Source: Erythrobacter crassostreae (lineage in GTDB: Bacteria > Pseudomonadota > Alphaproteobacteria > Sphingomonadales > Sphingomonadaceae). Taken from it: a DNA stretch of 64,000 nt. The notes below the pieces were generated by a model. It saw nothing but the letters and a program-made list of their open reading frames with translations, had not been told where the DNA came from and ran no database searches. This document shows positions 63,030 through 64,000 of the stretch, piece by piece. Position numbers and translations under genes: made by a program. The stretch is from assembly GCF_019204045.1 (NCBI RefSeq), contig NZ_JAGSPC010000001.1, positions 1,612,001 through 1,676,000 on the forward strand. The letters are read 5' to 3'. Positions within the stretch are counted from its first letter, which is position 1; every line of letters begins with the position of its first letter.

Positions 63030-63595
63030 ATTCTCGTATCCCCGTCATTCCGACCATTCTTGTGATTGCCGCGGTGATCACGATGATTGGCCTTGGCTTT
63101 TGGCAGCTTGGCCGCATGGACGAGAAAGAGGCTATGCTGGCCGCCTATTCCGAGGCGACGCAGGAGGTGGACGCGGTATCCTTCCCAGTGTCGGGCGACG
63201 GGAAAGATCTGTGGTTTCGCCAGAGTACAATCGAGTGCATTGATGTGCTCGATATCGAAACGGTGGCGGGTACATCCGACAAAGGGCAAAAGGGGTGGGC
63301 TCAAAGAGCGACCTGTAAGATAGACGAAGATGCCGCCGTGCTCGTTGATCTTGGCTATTCGCGCAGCCTTCAAACCCCGCGATGGACCGGCGGCGCAGTC
63401 ACCGGCGTAATCGCTCCGGGCCCGCGTCTTGTCGCGAACCCTCCGCAGGCAGGACTGCAGTCGCTCGCAAAGCCCGATCCAGGCAACCTGCCAAACAATC
63501 ACCTCGCCTATGCGGGGCAGTGGTTCTTCTTCGCGTTGACCGCGGTGCTGATCTACGGATTTGCGGTTCGTTCGCGTCTTCGAAAGAAAGACTAG
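63026..63595 (+). CDS. SURF1 family oxidase assembly protein
   Basis: 189-residue SURF1 protein, shorter than the usual ~240. N-terminal helix (IPTILVIAAVITMIGLGFWQLGRM), a periplasmic loop, and a C-terminal helix (YAGQWFFFALTAVLIYGF). SURF1 aids heme a insertion in oxidase. It overlaps DUF983 by 4 bases. Confidence 0.93.
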   Translation: MNSRIPVIPTILVIAAVITMIGLGFWQLGRMDEKEAMLAAYSEATQEVDAVSFPVSGDGKDLWFRQSTIECIDVLDIETVAGTSDKGQKGWAQRATCKIDEDAAVLVDLGYSRSLQTPRWTGGAVTGVIAPGPRLVANPPQAGLQSLAKPDPGNLPNNHLAYAGQWFFFALTAVLIYGFAVRSRLRKKD

Positions 63596-63656
63596 GGTGA
63601 GTGGCAAGGCACCCTTGCTTGCTCTCGCAATCATGGCCCGCTAACCGCAAGAATAT

Positions 63657-64000
63657 ATGGAATACATCTCCACCCGAGGAAGCGCGCCTACGCTTGATTT
63701 TGAAGGCGCAACATTGGCCGGTCTTGCCAGCGATGGCGGGCTGTACCTGCCGCGCAAATGGCCGCGCTTTAGTGCGGCGGAAATTCGCGATCTTCGGGGC
63801 TGCGAATATTGGGAAGTCGCCGTCGCGGTGATGAAGCCTTTCGTTGGCAAAAGCTTGACGGAAGCAGAGCTGATCGAAATTTGCCAGCAGGTTTATGGCA
63901 AGGAATTCAGCCACGCTGCGGTTACGCCTTTGGTGCAGCTTGACGGCCAGCATTGGCTGCTCGAACTGTTCCATGGCCCGACGCTGGCGTTCAAAGACGT
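63657..64000 (+). CDS. thrC: Threonine synthase, 3' partial
   Basis: The first 114 codons of threonine synthase, which makes threonine from O-phosphohomoserine with PLP. Typical start MEYISTRGSAPTLDFEGATLAGLASDGGLYLP and the segment FHGPTLAFKD, where the Lys in LAFKD is the PLP lysine. The gene continues beyond the window. Confidence 0.95.
   Translation, partial: MEYISTRGSAPTLDFEGATLAGLASDGGLYLPRKWPRFSAAEIRDLRGCEYWEVAVAVMKPFVGKSLTEAELIEICQQVYGKEFSHAAVTPLVQLDGQHWLLELFHGPTLAFKD

Noticed and set aside
1-64000. CRISPR array
   Set aside because: No regularly spaced repeats of 20-40 bases were seen in the window.

Overview
The window reads as ordinary chromosome from an alphaproteobacterium of the Sphingomonadales, most probably an Erythrobacteraceae (Erythrobacter/Altererythrobacter-like) member. 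This rests on gene content and protein flavour: GC-rich coding (37 of 60 bases G/C at 18961-19020), a sphingomonad-style TonB receptor, an AppA-like BLUF photoreceptor, a CobS-type AAA+ ATPase near BolA and a J-domain protein, a K+-independent proton pyrophosphatase, and the alphaproteobacterial cox gene order. No rRNA, CRISPR array, integrase, transposase or intact phage gene is visible. One tRNA (Phe-GAA) is present.

Layout. 1-9.7 kb: the end of a PAS-GGDEF-EAL signalling protein, purS-purQ, an M16 peptidase, a stem-loop-rich spacer, purC directly behind tRNA-Phe, and a maf/RNase E-G-like/yacG run with infA upstream. 9.9-17.4 kb: a 1065-residue TonB receptor carrying a duplicated Cys-containing insert, then a lipase-like hydrolase, a WS/DGAT acyltransferase, DoxX and a BaiN-type flavoprotein. 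17.4-22.9 kb is the accessory stretch: uvrC, an AppA-like BLUF/B12-fold sensor, a second diverged copy of the uvrC 3' end, an AT-richer PD-(D/E)XK nuclease-like gene of possible defence function, and a helix-turn-helix gene broken by one in-frame TGA. 23-35 kb: AbgT transporter, Fe-SOD, carotenoid oxygenase, UspA, a YgiC/YgiB pair, acyl-CoA thioesterase II, a cupin/GNAT pair and hppA.

35-45.5 kb: thiL, then hisG-hisD-nusB with 1-4 nt overlaps, hydrolase and SDR genes, Nudix, BolA, a J-domain protein, an MpaB/DUF2236 protein and a ChrR-like cupin. 45.5-48.8 kb: cobS (no cobT beside it) and a class A penicillin-binding protein. 48.8-51.8 kb: two overlapping PaaI-type thioesterases, then a compact plus-strand cassette consisting of a 52-residue peptide, a cupin/HEAT-like protein and a His-rich cupin-like protein, my best candidate for an uncharacterised peptide-centred system. 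51.8-57 kb: a minus-strand run pyrE-pdxJ-two membrane ORFs-acpS-lepB-DUF3089-ruvX. 57-64 kb: the cytochrome aa3 oxidase operon coxB-ctaD-ctaB-small membrane protein-ctaG-coxC-DUF983-SURF1, followed by thrC, which runs off the window.

How the genes work together. The cox block encodes oxidase subunits I-III with heme farnesylation (CtaB), CuB insertion (CtaG) and assembly (SURF1) factors. purS, purQ and purC belong to one purine pathway. The hisG-hisD-nusB cluster and the ruvX-to-pyrE run are tightly packed with short overlaps, so translational coupling is likely. Four convergent gene pairs share a single TTAG or CTAG as both stop codons. The least explained signals are the uvrC-tail/nuclease locus (19240-22840) and the three-gene peptide cassette (49772-51829). 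Database searches were not possible, so family names rest on motifs and recall.
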